From positions 1 to 64,000 of the forward strand of contig DATKZI010000020.1 of the NCBI GenBank assembly GCA_035528035.1: DNA of 64,000 nucleotides, in the 5' to 3' direction. A program made the translations under genes and the position numbers. Shown here in pieces: positions 1-7,556 of this stretch; within the stretch, counting starts at the first letter, position 1; every line of letters begins with the position of its first letter. The notes under the pieces are model-generated. The model worked only from the letters and a program-made list of their open reading frames with translations. It searched no databases and had not been told where the DNA came from. This DNA comes from JABLTI01 sp035528035 (GTDB lineage: Archaea; Asgardarchaeota; Heimdallarchaeia; JABLTI01).

Positions 1-1
1 A

Positions 2-202
2 AAGCTAATGTGGATTCACCTTGATGGAAAGAAGACACAAGATGAAATTGCTAAACTTGTTGGTAAAACACAAGCTGCTGTATCTTATTTTATAAGTTGG
101 GGGAAAAACTTTGGTTTAATTGACGATAACAACAGTCAAGCCAGAAGAACAATTGATATTATACCTAAATCTTGGCATGAATTGAAAAAGAAAAAGGGTT
201 GA
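2..202 (+). CDS. Small winged-helix protein, 5'-truncated by the window edge
   Basis: The reading frame is open from base 2, so the gene probably begins before the window. The visible 66 residues hold a helix-turn-helix (DEIAKLVGKTQAAVSYFISW) built on the same plan as the next three genes: a short D/N-G turn, a recognition helix ending in W, then an LI/IM strand. It differs at the C-terminus (basic tail KKKKG) and lacks their shared L-ELGI-IP ending. It stops 4 bases before the next start, so it belongs to the operon running to 3480. Inferred role: DNA- or ligand-sensing winged-helix component; no exact family recognised. Confidence 0.6.
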   Translation, partial: KLMWIHLDGKKTQDEIAKLVGKTQAAVSYFISWGKNFGLIDDNNSQARRTIDIIPKSWHELKKKKG

Positions 203-206
203 TGAA

Positions 207-536
207 ATGTCTGAAGAAGAAAAAGAAAAATCATTAAATAAAACAATGAATGAAATTTTGAAATGGTTGAAGTTTTTAGGATTTGAAAAAGCGCTTGAAA
301 TTTTCAAGAATAACTTTTCTGAAGATTTTGAATATAAACTATATGAATTGAGTGATGGCAATAGAACGACCAGAGAACTTGCTGGAATATTACCTATCAA
401 TAAAGATGCTGTAACAACTTACTGGGATAAATGGGCAGGATTAGGTATAATGGAAAAAATATCTGTAAAAGGCGGTGGAACAAGAGGGAAAAAGATATTT
501 TCTCTTTTAGAATTAGGAATAGCGGTACCAGAGTGA
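207..536 (+). CDS. Tandem winged-helix protein 1 (coiled-coil plus wHTH)
   Basis: 109 residues. An N-terminal helical stretch is followed by a winged helix: an LYELSDGN entry, helix-turn-helix (TRELAGILPINKDAVTTYWDKW), a glycine-rich wing (VKGGGTRGKK) and the ending LLELGIAVP. The same four-part architecture recurs in the genes at 549 and 882, with different surface sequence, so these are diverged tandem duplicates. The start ATG at 207 lies 4 bases after the upstream stop. Not a recognised named family. The glycine/arginine wing suggests nucleic-acid contact, which is inference. Confidence 0.75.
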   Translation: MSEEEKEKSLNKTMNEILKWLKFLGFEKALEIFKNNFSEDFEYKLYELSDGNRTTRELAGILPINKDAVTTYWDKWAGLGIMEKISVKGGGTRGKKIFSLLELGIAVPE

Positions 537-548
537 GATCTGATATAT

Positions 549-869
549 ATGGAAGAGATTAATGAAAAATTAGATAAAATTCTTTTTTGGTTAGAATTTA
601 TTGGAAAAAAGGAAGTCAAAGAATTTATTCAGACTATTCTCCTAGAACCAAAAGAAATTGTTCTTTATCAAAATAGTGATGGTAACAATGGCTATAATGA
701 ACTAACCAAAATTTCTAAATTAACGCAAATTAAGATACAAGAATTATGGAATTATTGGACAGAAATTGGCATAATGTACAAAATACCAGCAGGTCCTGGT
801 GAGAGAGGAGTTAGAAAATATAATCTTTTAGAATTGGGAATTAAAATACCAAAAAATAATGACAAATAA
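549..869 (+). CDS. Tandem winged-helix protein 2
   Basis: 106 residues, paralogous to its neighbours. The N-terminal amphipathic helix (EEINEKLDKILFWLEFI) could form a coiled coil. The winged helix follows the LYQNSDGN entry, with the recognition helix ending in LWNYWTEIGIM, the wing GPGERGVRK and the ending LLELGIKIP. It starts 12 bases after the previous stop; 12-13 base gaps separate every later member of the operon, which points to co-transcription and a common origin by duplication. Function unknown. Confidence 0.75.
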   Translation: MEEINEKLDKILFWLEFIGKKEVKEFIQTILLEPKEIVLYQNSDGNNGYNELTKISKLTQIKIQELWNYWTEIGIMYKIPAGPGERGVRKYNLLELGIKIPKNNDK

Positions 870-881
870 TTGGTGAATTGA

Positions 882-1193
882 ATGGAGAATATAGAAAAAA
901 AATTGGATAATATATATGGTTTACTGAAAATTATAAGTAGAAAAGAAATCAAAGATTTGATATTAGAGCTTATTACCAATAATGATGAACTATTATTGTA
1001 CCATGAAAGTGATGGTGAAAAAACATGTGATCAATTAAATGAGATTACTGGAATATCAACTGGGAAAATATCGCTATGTTGGGATAAATGGGAAAAAAAT
1101 AGAATTCTTGAGAAAATTGCTCAAAGTAGAGGTGGAAGGGGAAAGAAATTATTTAATCTTGAGGAATTGGGAATTGAAATTCCAAAAAAATAA
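882..1193 (+). CDS. Tandem winged-helix protein 3
   Basis: 103 residues. Same plan as the two preceding genes: N-terminal helix with ENIEKKLDNI spacing, LYHESDGEKT entry, helix-turn-helix ending LCWDKWEKNRIL, glycine/arginine wing (SRGGRGKK), and ending LEELGIEIP. A GGTGA ribosome-binding motif lies about 10 bases upstream of the ATG. Protein identity to the neighbours is modest outside the turn and wing, so the copies have diverged rather than arisen recently. Exact function unknown. Confidence 0.75.
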   Translation: MENIEKKLDNIYGLLKIISRKEIKDLILELITNNDELLLYHESDGEKTCDQLNEITGISTGKISLCWDKWEKNRILEKIAQSRGGRGKKLFNLEELGIEIPKK

Positions 1194-1206
1194 AATAGTG
1201 ATATAA

Positions 1207-1608
1207 ATGAATGAAAAAAGAGAAATTGATGATAGATTAGATCGAATTGAAACGGATATATTTCTAATTAAAGAAATGAATATAATGGCAAATGAAGATT
1301 TATTTATCGAAAAAATAAAGAAATCTTTAGGTAAAGCAAAGAATAAATACCAAATCTTATTATCTTTATATTCACAACCAAAAACTCAAACTGAATTATG
1401 TGATGAACTAAATATAGACAAGGGAAACTTGTCCAGGTTAGTTAAAGATTTAATAGATCAAAAGATGATTTATCCAACAGAAATTGCTAAATCTAAATTA
1501 ATACAACCAACTTTTAAAATTAGAAAAAATAAGCTTAGAAATTTAATTAGCGAGATTTTTGAAAGCGAACCTGATTTCATAACAGAAATGGAAACTAAGT
1601 ATTTATAA
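1207..1608 (+). CDS. MarR-like winged-helix protein next to the ATPase
   Basis: 133 residues. It begins with a probable coiled coil (DDRLDRIETDIFLIKEM), then a more standard archaeal MarR/ArsR-type helix-turn-helix at about residues 60-85 (TQTELCDELNIDKGNLSRLVKDL), followed by a basic wing strand and an acidic C-terminal helix. It lacks the LELGI-IP ending of the upstream copies, so it may be the operon's own regulator or the direct partner of the ATPase that starts 12 bases downstream. Family assignment is by helix-turn-helix pattern only. Confidence 0.7.
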   Translation: MNEKREIDDRLDRIETDIFLIKEMNIMANEDLFIEKIKKSLGKAKNKYQILLSLYSQPKTQTELCDELNIDKGNLSRLVKDLIDQKMIYPTEIAKSKLIQPTFKIRKNKLRNLISEIFESEPDFITEMETKYL

Positions 1609-1620
1609 AAGTTAAAGAAC

Positions 1621-3480
1621 GTGGGAAAATTGAAAATCAAAAAATTTGAACTCACAAAATATAAGGGAATAAAAAAATTTGAAGTTGAAGATCCTCCAGA
1701 TTTAGTCGTACTTGTAGGACCAAATGGTTCGGGAAAATCAACAGTGTTAAAAGCTTTGAATGAAATCTTAGAATATCTATTTGGTTATAGAAACGAAGTT
1801 TCAAATGGTATTAAAATTACTCTTGATTTTAGTGATGAGATCGATGAGATCTTAGAATTGATAACCAAAGTAAAACCACAATATATTCAGTGGTTAAACA
1901 ATTTTATTGAAGCTAAGAATGAGTATTTTGAAAAAGTATTTCATGATATTGAAATTGCTATTAAAAGCAGTTTAATAAGTAAAAGAAAAATTGTAATAAA
2001 TAATGGAATAATCAATATTCATAGTATTAAATTCAAACAAAATAACAATTTTGATCATTATTCAAAGAATAATAGATATACAAATGATAAAGTAAAACTT
2101 GTAAACCATTTATTGAATCTTGTGTTTCAAACTAGGAGTAGGGGTAATGCTAACTTACCAGGTATAGCGATTTTAGAAACAGAAAAAGAAAACGCAAGAA
2201 ATTCCATATTAAATATGTCAAATACAACAGTTGTTGGTAATGAAAGGATAAGCAAATTAAATGATGAAAGTTGGAGAAAAAATACTTTAAGTTCAAGACT
2301 AATAAGTTTGATACTCCGATATAGTAGAAAACAAGTTTCTACTGAAGGAAGTCATTTGATTATAAATCCTGTTGAAAAAATAAATCAAAGCTTACAAACA
2401 TTTATTCCACATGTTTCAATTATTTCTCCTATAGAAACAGATAATAAATTAATGTTTAATGTAAGGAATCAAATATTATCATTAGATCAATTGTCTTCTG
2501 GTGAAATAGCTATTATACTGTTTGCTATTGATTATCTTGAAATGGAGATTGGTAATGGTGTACTGATTATTGATGAGCCAGGATCACATTTACATCACAA
2601 TTTGAAGAAGCGTATTATACCTTTCATTATCGAATTAACATCATTAAGTAATGAAAAAAGAACAGAGAAACCACAAATATGGATTTCTACACACTCTCCA
2701 TCGATTATTAATTCCATTGATACTGAATCGATTTTTCTACTAGATATAGAAAAAGAAGGGAATATAGTGAGTAATTGGAATATAAGTGATGATATGAAGA
2801 AAACCCAATTAAACTTATTAGGAATTAGTCAAATCTTTCAAACACCAATGCTTTTTGTTGAAGGTAGTTCAGATATGGATTTACTGAACAAGATCTTCAT
2901 AAAATTAAATCCTAAAATATTAATTAACTGGCAAATTGATTACATCGAAGGAGTTGAAAATATAAATCAAATAATAAAGATACAAGATGAATTTAAAGAA
3001 AAAACAAAGAACATTGCAATTATTCAACAACAATTAAATCAAAATCATTTTCTAAAGGATTTTGATAATAATGAAAATTCAATTAGAAATGATAAAACTT
3101 TCATATGGGATTTTTATCATCTTGAAAATTTGCTGTTTCAAGAACCCTGGCTAACAATAATTAAAAGAACAATGAAATATAGAGGTAAACCAGATAATAA
3201 TCAAGATGATATATTGAAGAAAGCTATTAAAGAAATATATGAAGAATTAAAATTAGATAAAACATTTGATGAATTAATTGAAAATAATGAATGGAATAAA
3301 TATCTTCCAGGTAGAGATATTTTAAAAAGATGGAAAAAATATAATTCTAGTTCATTAAATATTCCAGATGCTTTTTCGCTTGTTTTAAATGAATCTTTTA
3401 ATGAAGATGATTTTCCAAATGAACTCATTAGGTTATCAAATTGGTTAGATGTAAAATACAAAGACTGGTTGGAGAAATAA
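1621..3480 (+). CDS. SMC/OLD-like AAA ATPase with TOPRIM/DUF4435-like C-terminus
   Basis: 619 residues with a GTG start. Residues 1-400 are an ABC-type AAA ATPase of the OLD/RecF kind: Walker A GPNGSGKST at 33-41, ABC signature LSSGE near 291-295, Walker B IIDEPG near 317-322 and the H-loop STHSPS near 356-361. The tail resembles TOPRIM/DUF4435: FVEGSSDMD near 411-419 matches the first acidic motif, and FYHLENLLF near 498-506 matches the conserved His-Leu-Glu-Asn region. The expected second acidic motif (D-x-D after a hydrophobic strand) reads IIQQQLNQ, so metal-dependent nuclease activity is doubtful. Such ATPases occur in phage-defence operons (OLD, Gabija-like, retron Septu). Here it terminates a six-gene winged-helix operon, suggesting an effector or motor controlled by those sensors. 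Confidence 0.85.
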   Translation: MGKLKIKKFELTKYKGIKKFEVEDPPDLVVLVGPNGSGKSTVLKALNEILEYLFGYRNEVSNGIKITLDFSDEIDEILELITKVKPQYIQWLNNFIEAKNEYFEKVFHDIEIAIKSSLISKRKIVINNGIINIHSIKFKQNNNFDHYSKNNRYTNDKVKLVNHLLNLVFQTRSRGNANLPGIAILETEKENARNSILNMSNTTVVGNERISKLNDESWRKNTLSSRLISLILRYSRKQVSTEGSHLIINPVEKINQSLQTFIPHVSIISPIETDNKLMFNVRNQILSLDQLSSGEIAIILFAIDYLEMEIGNGVLIIDEPGSHLHHNLKKRIIPFIIELTSLSNEKRTEKPQIWISTHSPSIINSIDTESIFLLDIEKEGNIVSNWNISDDMKKTQLNLLGISQIFQTPMLFVEGSSDMDLLNKIFIKLNPKILINWQIDYIEGVENINQIIKIQDEFKEKTKNIAIIQQQLNQNHFLKDFDNNENSIRNDKTFIWDFYHLENLLFQEPWLTIIKRTMKYRGKPDNNQDDILKKAIKEIYEELKLDKTFDELIENNEWNKYLPGRDILKRWKKYNSSSLNIPDAFSLVLNESFNEDDFPNELIRLSNWLDVKYKDWLEK

Positions 3481-3620
3481 TAAAATAATATTAAATTCAG
3501 GATATATCTAATTTTAACCAATTTTACTTCTTTTTTATATTTATGTGAAAAAAAGGAATTTAATTTCTTGAAAAAATTACAATATAATATTTTAATATAT
3601 TATATTGTTATTAAGTGAAA

Positions 3621-4031
3621 TTATCTACCAAAAAGCTTTGAAAGATAATTATTTATTTCTGTAGAATTCCATTGAAGCTCAGTAACCTTTCTAGTTAGAG
3701 CCCTTGGATATTGTGCTGAAGAGCTAGTTCCTGGTATTCTAACTATAAAGATAGGCTTATTTTGCGATGTGGCGACTTCTATTTCATAATTTAACCAATT
3801 TCCTTTATAGGTATTATTACTGAATAGTAGAGCAATAACTGTAGCTTCACCAACTTTTTCCCTTAAGAAATTACGAATTTCATTTGATCTGTCAACTGTA
3901 GAACTTCTGAAATTTTCACGTTCTCTAACGTCAACATCAATGAATTCATTATTAGGATTTCTCAACATCCCAGCAAATCCATCACGGTATGATCTATCCT
4001 CTTCACAATAACTGATGAAAATTTTTGTCAT
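3621..4031 (-). CDS. TIR-domain protein (MTH538/ThsB-like)
   Basis: 136 residues from the preferred ATG at 4031, which has GGTGA five bases upstream; an upstream ATG at 4064 would add 11 residues. The whole protein is one TIR-like domain of the MTH538/DUF1863 type. It begins MTKIFISYCEED-Y, has the IDVDVRE strand, and ends with a helix-strand pair NWLNYEIEVA...KPIFIVRI. The glutamate in that helix (E83) lines up with the catalytic glutamate of NAD-cleaving TIRs such as SARM1. ThsB of Thoeris defence belongs to this group and makes a cyclic ADP-ribose signal from NAD; that activity here is inference. It is divergently oriented to the membrane protein at 4305. Confidence 0.85.
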   Translation of the reverse strand: MTKIFISYCEEDRSYRDGFAGMLRNPNNEFIDVDVRERENFRSSTVDRSNEIRNFLREKVGEATVIALLFSNNTYKGNWLNYEIEVATSQNKPIFIVRIPGTSSSAQYPRALTRKVTELQWNSTEINNYLSKLFGR

Positions 4032-4304
4032 ATTCTCACCCATAAATTTGTTAATTAATATCACTCAATAATCTATATTAACTTTATTGAGTTTTATTTT
4101 AGTAGTTTGAATAAAATTCTTCTTGATATTAGTAAAGTAAAATTAGATAACTGAAGAATTTTCAGATTGCACCTAATTGATAAGAATAGATTTTAACCAT
4201 AATATAAATTAATTTAAAATATTTTAGTAATAGTTGGAAAACATCGTATTAGATTTTATTAATAATATTCTAATATTGTTATTAAAATTAAGGAATTGGA
4301 TAAA

Positions 4305-4808
4305 ATGGGCAAGAAAACGAAACAAGCACTAGTTATTGATGAAAAAGAGCTTTATAATGATAATTATGACAAAGAAGAATTTTCCAATTTAATACAACAA
4401 TACCAAATTTACATTAATGGAGCTGAAACCAATAGCGCTCAGAGGGCGCAGATGAATGCTTTTTTCATTACAGCTAATAGCATGCTAATGATTGCATTAG
4501 GCGTTTTAATTGATTCTACAATATTTGAAGTTTCATACATAATTTACGTATTAGGTGAAGTTTTATCTTGGTTATGGTTATTCCAGACATTAAATTATAA
4601 AAAACTAGGTCAAGTGAAGTGGCGTATAGTTAATAAAATAGAGGAAAAACTAGCTATGAAACCATATGATTATGAATGGCAATTACATAAAAGAAATAAT
4701 CCAAAACAAAAGTCATATTCAGATATTGAAATTTATATTGCTACAATATTCATCGTTGCTTATCCTTTACTAGCCATTCTAACAGCAATTTTTGCTTATG
4801 TGTTATAA
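4305..4808 (+). CDS. RipA/SLATT-like three-helix membrane protein, candidate TIR effector
   Basis: 167 residues from ATG 4305, with AGGA ten bases upstream; a TTG at 4296 is an alternative. It has a soluble N-terminus, then two membrane helices at about 47-69 and 72-92, a cytosolic stretch with the family-like features KLGQVKWRIVNKIEEKL and YDYEW, and a last helix at about 143-167. This arrangement and the phrase following the first helix (NSAQRAQMNAFFITANS) match my memory of the RipA octameric/SLATT family. SLATT proteins were proposed as membrane-disrupting effectors that accompany nucleotide-signal enzymes. Pairing with a TIR gene fits that model. No sequence search was run. Confidence 0.7.
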   Translation: MGKKTKQALVIDEKELYNDNYDKEEFSNLIQQYQIYINGAETNSAQRAQMNAFFITANSMLMIALGVLIDSTIFEVSYIIYVLGEVLSWLWLFQTLNYKKLGQVKWRIVNKIEEKLAMKPYDYEWQLHKRNNPKQKSYSDIEIYIATIFIVAYPLLAILTAIFAYVL

Positions 4809-4873
4809 AATAGTTTTATATTAGATATAATATAATTAAATCAACAAATATTGGAAAATGGATGGAAAATATC

Positions 4874-5413
4874 ATGACTATTGATTTGGAAGAGGGATTA
4901 CTTAGAGTATTTCTAAGTTCAACCTTTAAAGATTTAGAAGAGGAACGTAAAGAGATTATTGAGAGATTATAGTACTAGTCAGGCTAATATTGAAACTGCT
5001 TGTGATAGTATTGATACTTTAACTACTACAAATGATGATGTTTTTATCGTCCTTATGAGTGATGGTGCTTCTCAAGAATTGGAATGTGGTTCTGATACAC
5101 TAACACGAACAGACTTGATGATGCTCTTGATGATATTTCTTGTGGTAATATGATTGTAGTGATTGAATCATGTTATTCAGGTTCCTTTATTGGTGGTGGT
5201 TTGGATGATGAAACAAATCGAGCTATTTTAACCTCAAGTAAATCAAATCAATTAAGTTGGCCAGATGAGTTTGATGGTGTTGAATATGGTTGTTTTAGTT
5301 ATGGAATTATGAGTGCTTTAGATCCAGATTTAGAAGCAGATGATGCTGATGAAAACAATGATGACCATATCTCAATAGTTGAATTTTTCGATTATGCATA
5401 TGATTTAATGTGA
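4874..5413 (+). pseudogene. Remnant: DUF4062 start joined to a broken caspase-like (C13) peptidase
   Basis: Three out-of-frame pieces lie end to end. Bases 4874-4972 encode 32 residues with the hallmark of DUF4062 (LRVFLSSTFKDLEEERKEII) and stop at TAG. Bases 4959-5110 encode a caspase-fold segment (SQANIETACDSIDTL...VFIVLMSDGAS) where the usual S-G-H-G catalytic histidine motif reads SDGA. A shift near 5105 moves the continuation to 5115-5413: LDDALDDISCGNMIVVIESCYSGSFI with the catalytic-cysteine motif E-S-C-Y-S-G, then RAILTSS and an Asp/Asn-rich calcium-loop-like stretch. The latter parts match secreted archaeal C13-type peptidases. This looks like an inactivated mosaic inside the defence island. 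Confidence 0.7.
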
Positions 5414-5494
5414 TTTTAGATTTAAATACCTAAATAGAAGAACTAGATAGAAAAAATGCTTTAGAGGTATAAAAAGAGAATTTACGAGTAAAAA

Positions 5495-6007
5495 TTGAGT
5501 AAAATGGGAATACATGTCTATTTTATCAGAGTAACAAAGAAGACCATATCTAAGATAGACGATTATTGTTATAGATTAGTGGAATTTATTGATCAGCAAC
5601 TTGAGGATGAAGATGAAACTAATTATAATTGGACGGAAAAATCTTGGGAAGGATTACTACTTTTAACATATGATATGAAATATTTTGATACTGATAAGGA
5701 TAAATTAGCAAGAACAATACTCGGTGGAACTGGAATATACTGTAAAAGATATGAATGGTTAACAGTACAATTACAAGAACCAGAGCTCGTGCAAGAAATC
5801 TATTATCACCTTAAGACTTTTACAAAGGAGAGTTTAACCAAGAAGTATGATTCGAAATTATTCTCAAAATTAGATATTTATCCTATGAAAAGGGGATGGA
5901 AAGATGATGGCATAGATTACCTATTATCATATTGGGATGGATTGTTAAAGGTATATAAAGTTGCAGCAGAAAGAGATGAATACATTCTATTATACTGGTC
6001 TATCTAG
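5495..6007 (+). CDS. DUF1877 (YfbM-like) protein
   Basis: 170 residues, soluble. It shows the family outline: an opening MGIHVYFIRVT, the central KSWEGLLLLTYDM segment, IL-GGTGIYCKRYEW, and the end pattern YPMKRGWKDDGIDYLLSYWDGLLKVYKVAAE. YfbM-type proteins have no established biochemical role and often sit in accessory regions beside immunity or toxin-type genes. The gene stands alone between the caspase-like remnant and the 23S rRNA. The ATG start lacks an obvious ribosome-binding motif. Confidence 0.7.
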   Translation: MSKMGIHVYFIRVTKKTISKIDDYCYRLVEFIDQQLEDEDETNYNWTEKSWEGLLLLTYDMKYFDTDKDKLARTILGGTGIYCKRYEWLTVQLQEPELVQEIYYHLKTFTKESLTKKYDSKLFSKLDIYPMKRGWKDDGIDYLLSYWDGLLKVYKVAAERDEYILLYWSI

Positions 6008-6164
6008 TAGAAAATAACAAACTAAAGAAAAACATCAAATTAATTGATGGATTAGATATACACTTCTTCAAGATTTCAAGATGCTAGTTTAAACTAGCCA
6101 AACTAAAAAACAAAAAAACAACAATGAACTAATTGATGCAACAGGTCACACACTTCTTCTTTAA
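6008..6164 (-). other. 23S rRNA 3' trailer region
   Basis: AT-rich sequence after the DUF1877 stop and beyond the 23S 3' end. CACTTCTTC with TCTAGA just inside, at about 6150-6172, is complementary to the leader around 9584-9606 (TCTAGA...GAAGAAGTG), so the two form the long processing stem enclosing the 23S. No 5S rRNA or tRNA is visible here. Confidence 0.5.
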
Positions 6165-6590
6165 GGTCTAGAAGTCCATTTCGGCAATGACACGCTTAGG
6201 TGGTAAGTACAGGCTGGCTGAACATCTCGCCCGAAGACTCGACGCTTACACCACCTGCCTTTCAAACGGATCTTGTATCCGAACCTTCGTCTAACAACGA
6301 CACGTTGCTGTCACCAGCCCCGTGCACGAACAATTGAGAAAATTACTTTTACTGAACCTCGGCAACAGCTTGCGCCAAGGAAATAAAACTCAATCTCGAA
6401 TGTTGTCAGAGTGCATAACTCGTTTCAGGACGTACTTCTAGCTTAGATGCTTTCAGCTATTATTACTTGATGCGTGGCTGCCCGGCAGTACCTTGTCAGA
6501 TAACCGGTAGACTAGAGGCATCGACGGGGGGGTCCTCTCGTACCGACCCTGCCCTACCCTCAGTTATGCTTCACAACCAGTAGAAAGAAT

Positions 6591-6633
<43 letters not shown>

Positions 6634-6722
6634 TTAATGGGCGTACAACCCTACCCTAGGCGTCTTGTGCGGCGCCAGGAGAGGAAGAGCCGACATCGAG
6701 GTAGCAAGCCGCAGGGTCGATA

Positions 6723-6792
6723 TACTCTCCCTCCAGTTCACGTGAACCTAGATCGTTTAATATTATAGCGGTAACAAAGAACTGGAGAGGGG
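6723..6792 (-). other. 70-nt insert in the loop of 23S helix 89
   Basis: The exon sequence ...GAGAGCUCA should continue directly into UAUCGACCCUGC, where helix 89 closes with GCAGG/CCUGC. Instead 70 bases intervene. They carry an 11-pair stem (CUCUCCAGUUC with GAACUGGAGGG, one G-U pair) enclosing an AT-rich loop. It may be a second, very small intron: a weak central pairing GCUC/GAGU can be drawn, but the cleavage sites are not clean. It could equally be a retained expansion of helix 89. Confidence 0.65.
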
Positions 6793-6818
6793 TGAGCTCT
6801 CGCCTGCGACGACTCTGT

Positions 6819-7020
6819 TTGGGGAGAATGTACCAATACCTTGAATTCTACTTGCCATCGTCAATGTTGTCCAAACTATCTTTTGCTAGATAGCTCTTCA
6901 CCTTAGACTTGGACCGATAATTACCCAACAAGTAGTAATTCTGTAGTAAAAATTATCGTAATAATTAATCCCAAAGAATTGCTTATTATTTTTTGTTGTT
7001 GTGTACTAGTATCCATTCCT
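6819..7020 (-). other. Archaeal-type 23S rRNA intron at the peptidyl-transferase centre (202 nt)
   Basis: On the minus strand the 5' exon ends ...CCCCGGGGGUA and the downstream exon begins ACAGAGUCGUC. Joined, they restore the archaeal GGGG-UAACAGAGUCG sequence corresponding to E. coli about 2445-2455. The junctions form a bulge-helix-bulge: intron helix GGAAUG with CAUUCU, central four-pair helix GGGG with CCCC, and three-base bulges UAA (7022-7020) and AAA (6820-6818). Standard cleavage after the second bulge base gives exactly 6819-7020. The insert is AT-rich and has no room for a homing endonuclease. It should be spliced by the tRNA endonuclease. Confidence 0.85.
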
Positions 7021-7516
7021 TACCCCCGGGGTAATTTTTCTGCCGCTGCCGGACCTCAACGAGAAGTCTCGACAGATCGCTAGACCAAACTTTCGTTCCA
7101 GAAAGCTCTATGGGAAAACTTCCTGTCAAGCCAGCTTTTATTCTTATACTCTACGGAGGGTTTCTGTCCCTCCTGAGCTGACCTTTGGACACGCTCGATA
7201 TCTTTTCAAGCGCAGCCGCCCCAGCTAAACTGCCCACCAATACTTGTCCATCCCGAAGGATGTTAGTCATACAAGCCTCGAAAGCCAGTGTTTCATTTTT
7301 GCATTCACGTTTCCCGGAGAAAACGCTTCGACGCTCCTGGCTACACTATGTATCGCGACCCGTAAAACAGGCACAGGCTGCAGTAAAACTCCACGGGGTC
7401 TTCTCTTCCCGCTGGTTGATTCCAGACTGTTCGCTGGATAGTGGGTTCACTCGGTAGACGGTTGGGACAGTAAGGAGATCGTTGATCCGTTCATGCACGT
7501 CAGTACTTATCTGACA

Positions 7517-7556
<40 letters not shown>

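Noticed and set aside
1..3480. CRISPR or restriction-modification reading of the first operon
   Set aside because: No repeats or spacers, no methyltransferase motifs, and the ATPase lacks helicase motifs.
6882..7020. AT-rich segment as a possible insertion sequence or homing endonuclease within 23S
   Set aside because: Too short, with no open frame; the BHB at its ends explains it as a plain archaeal intron.
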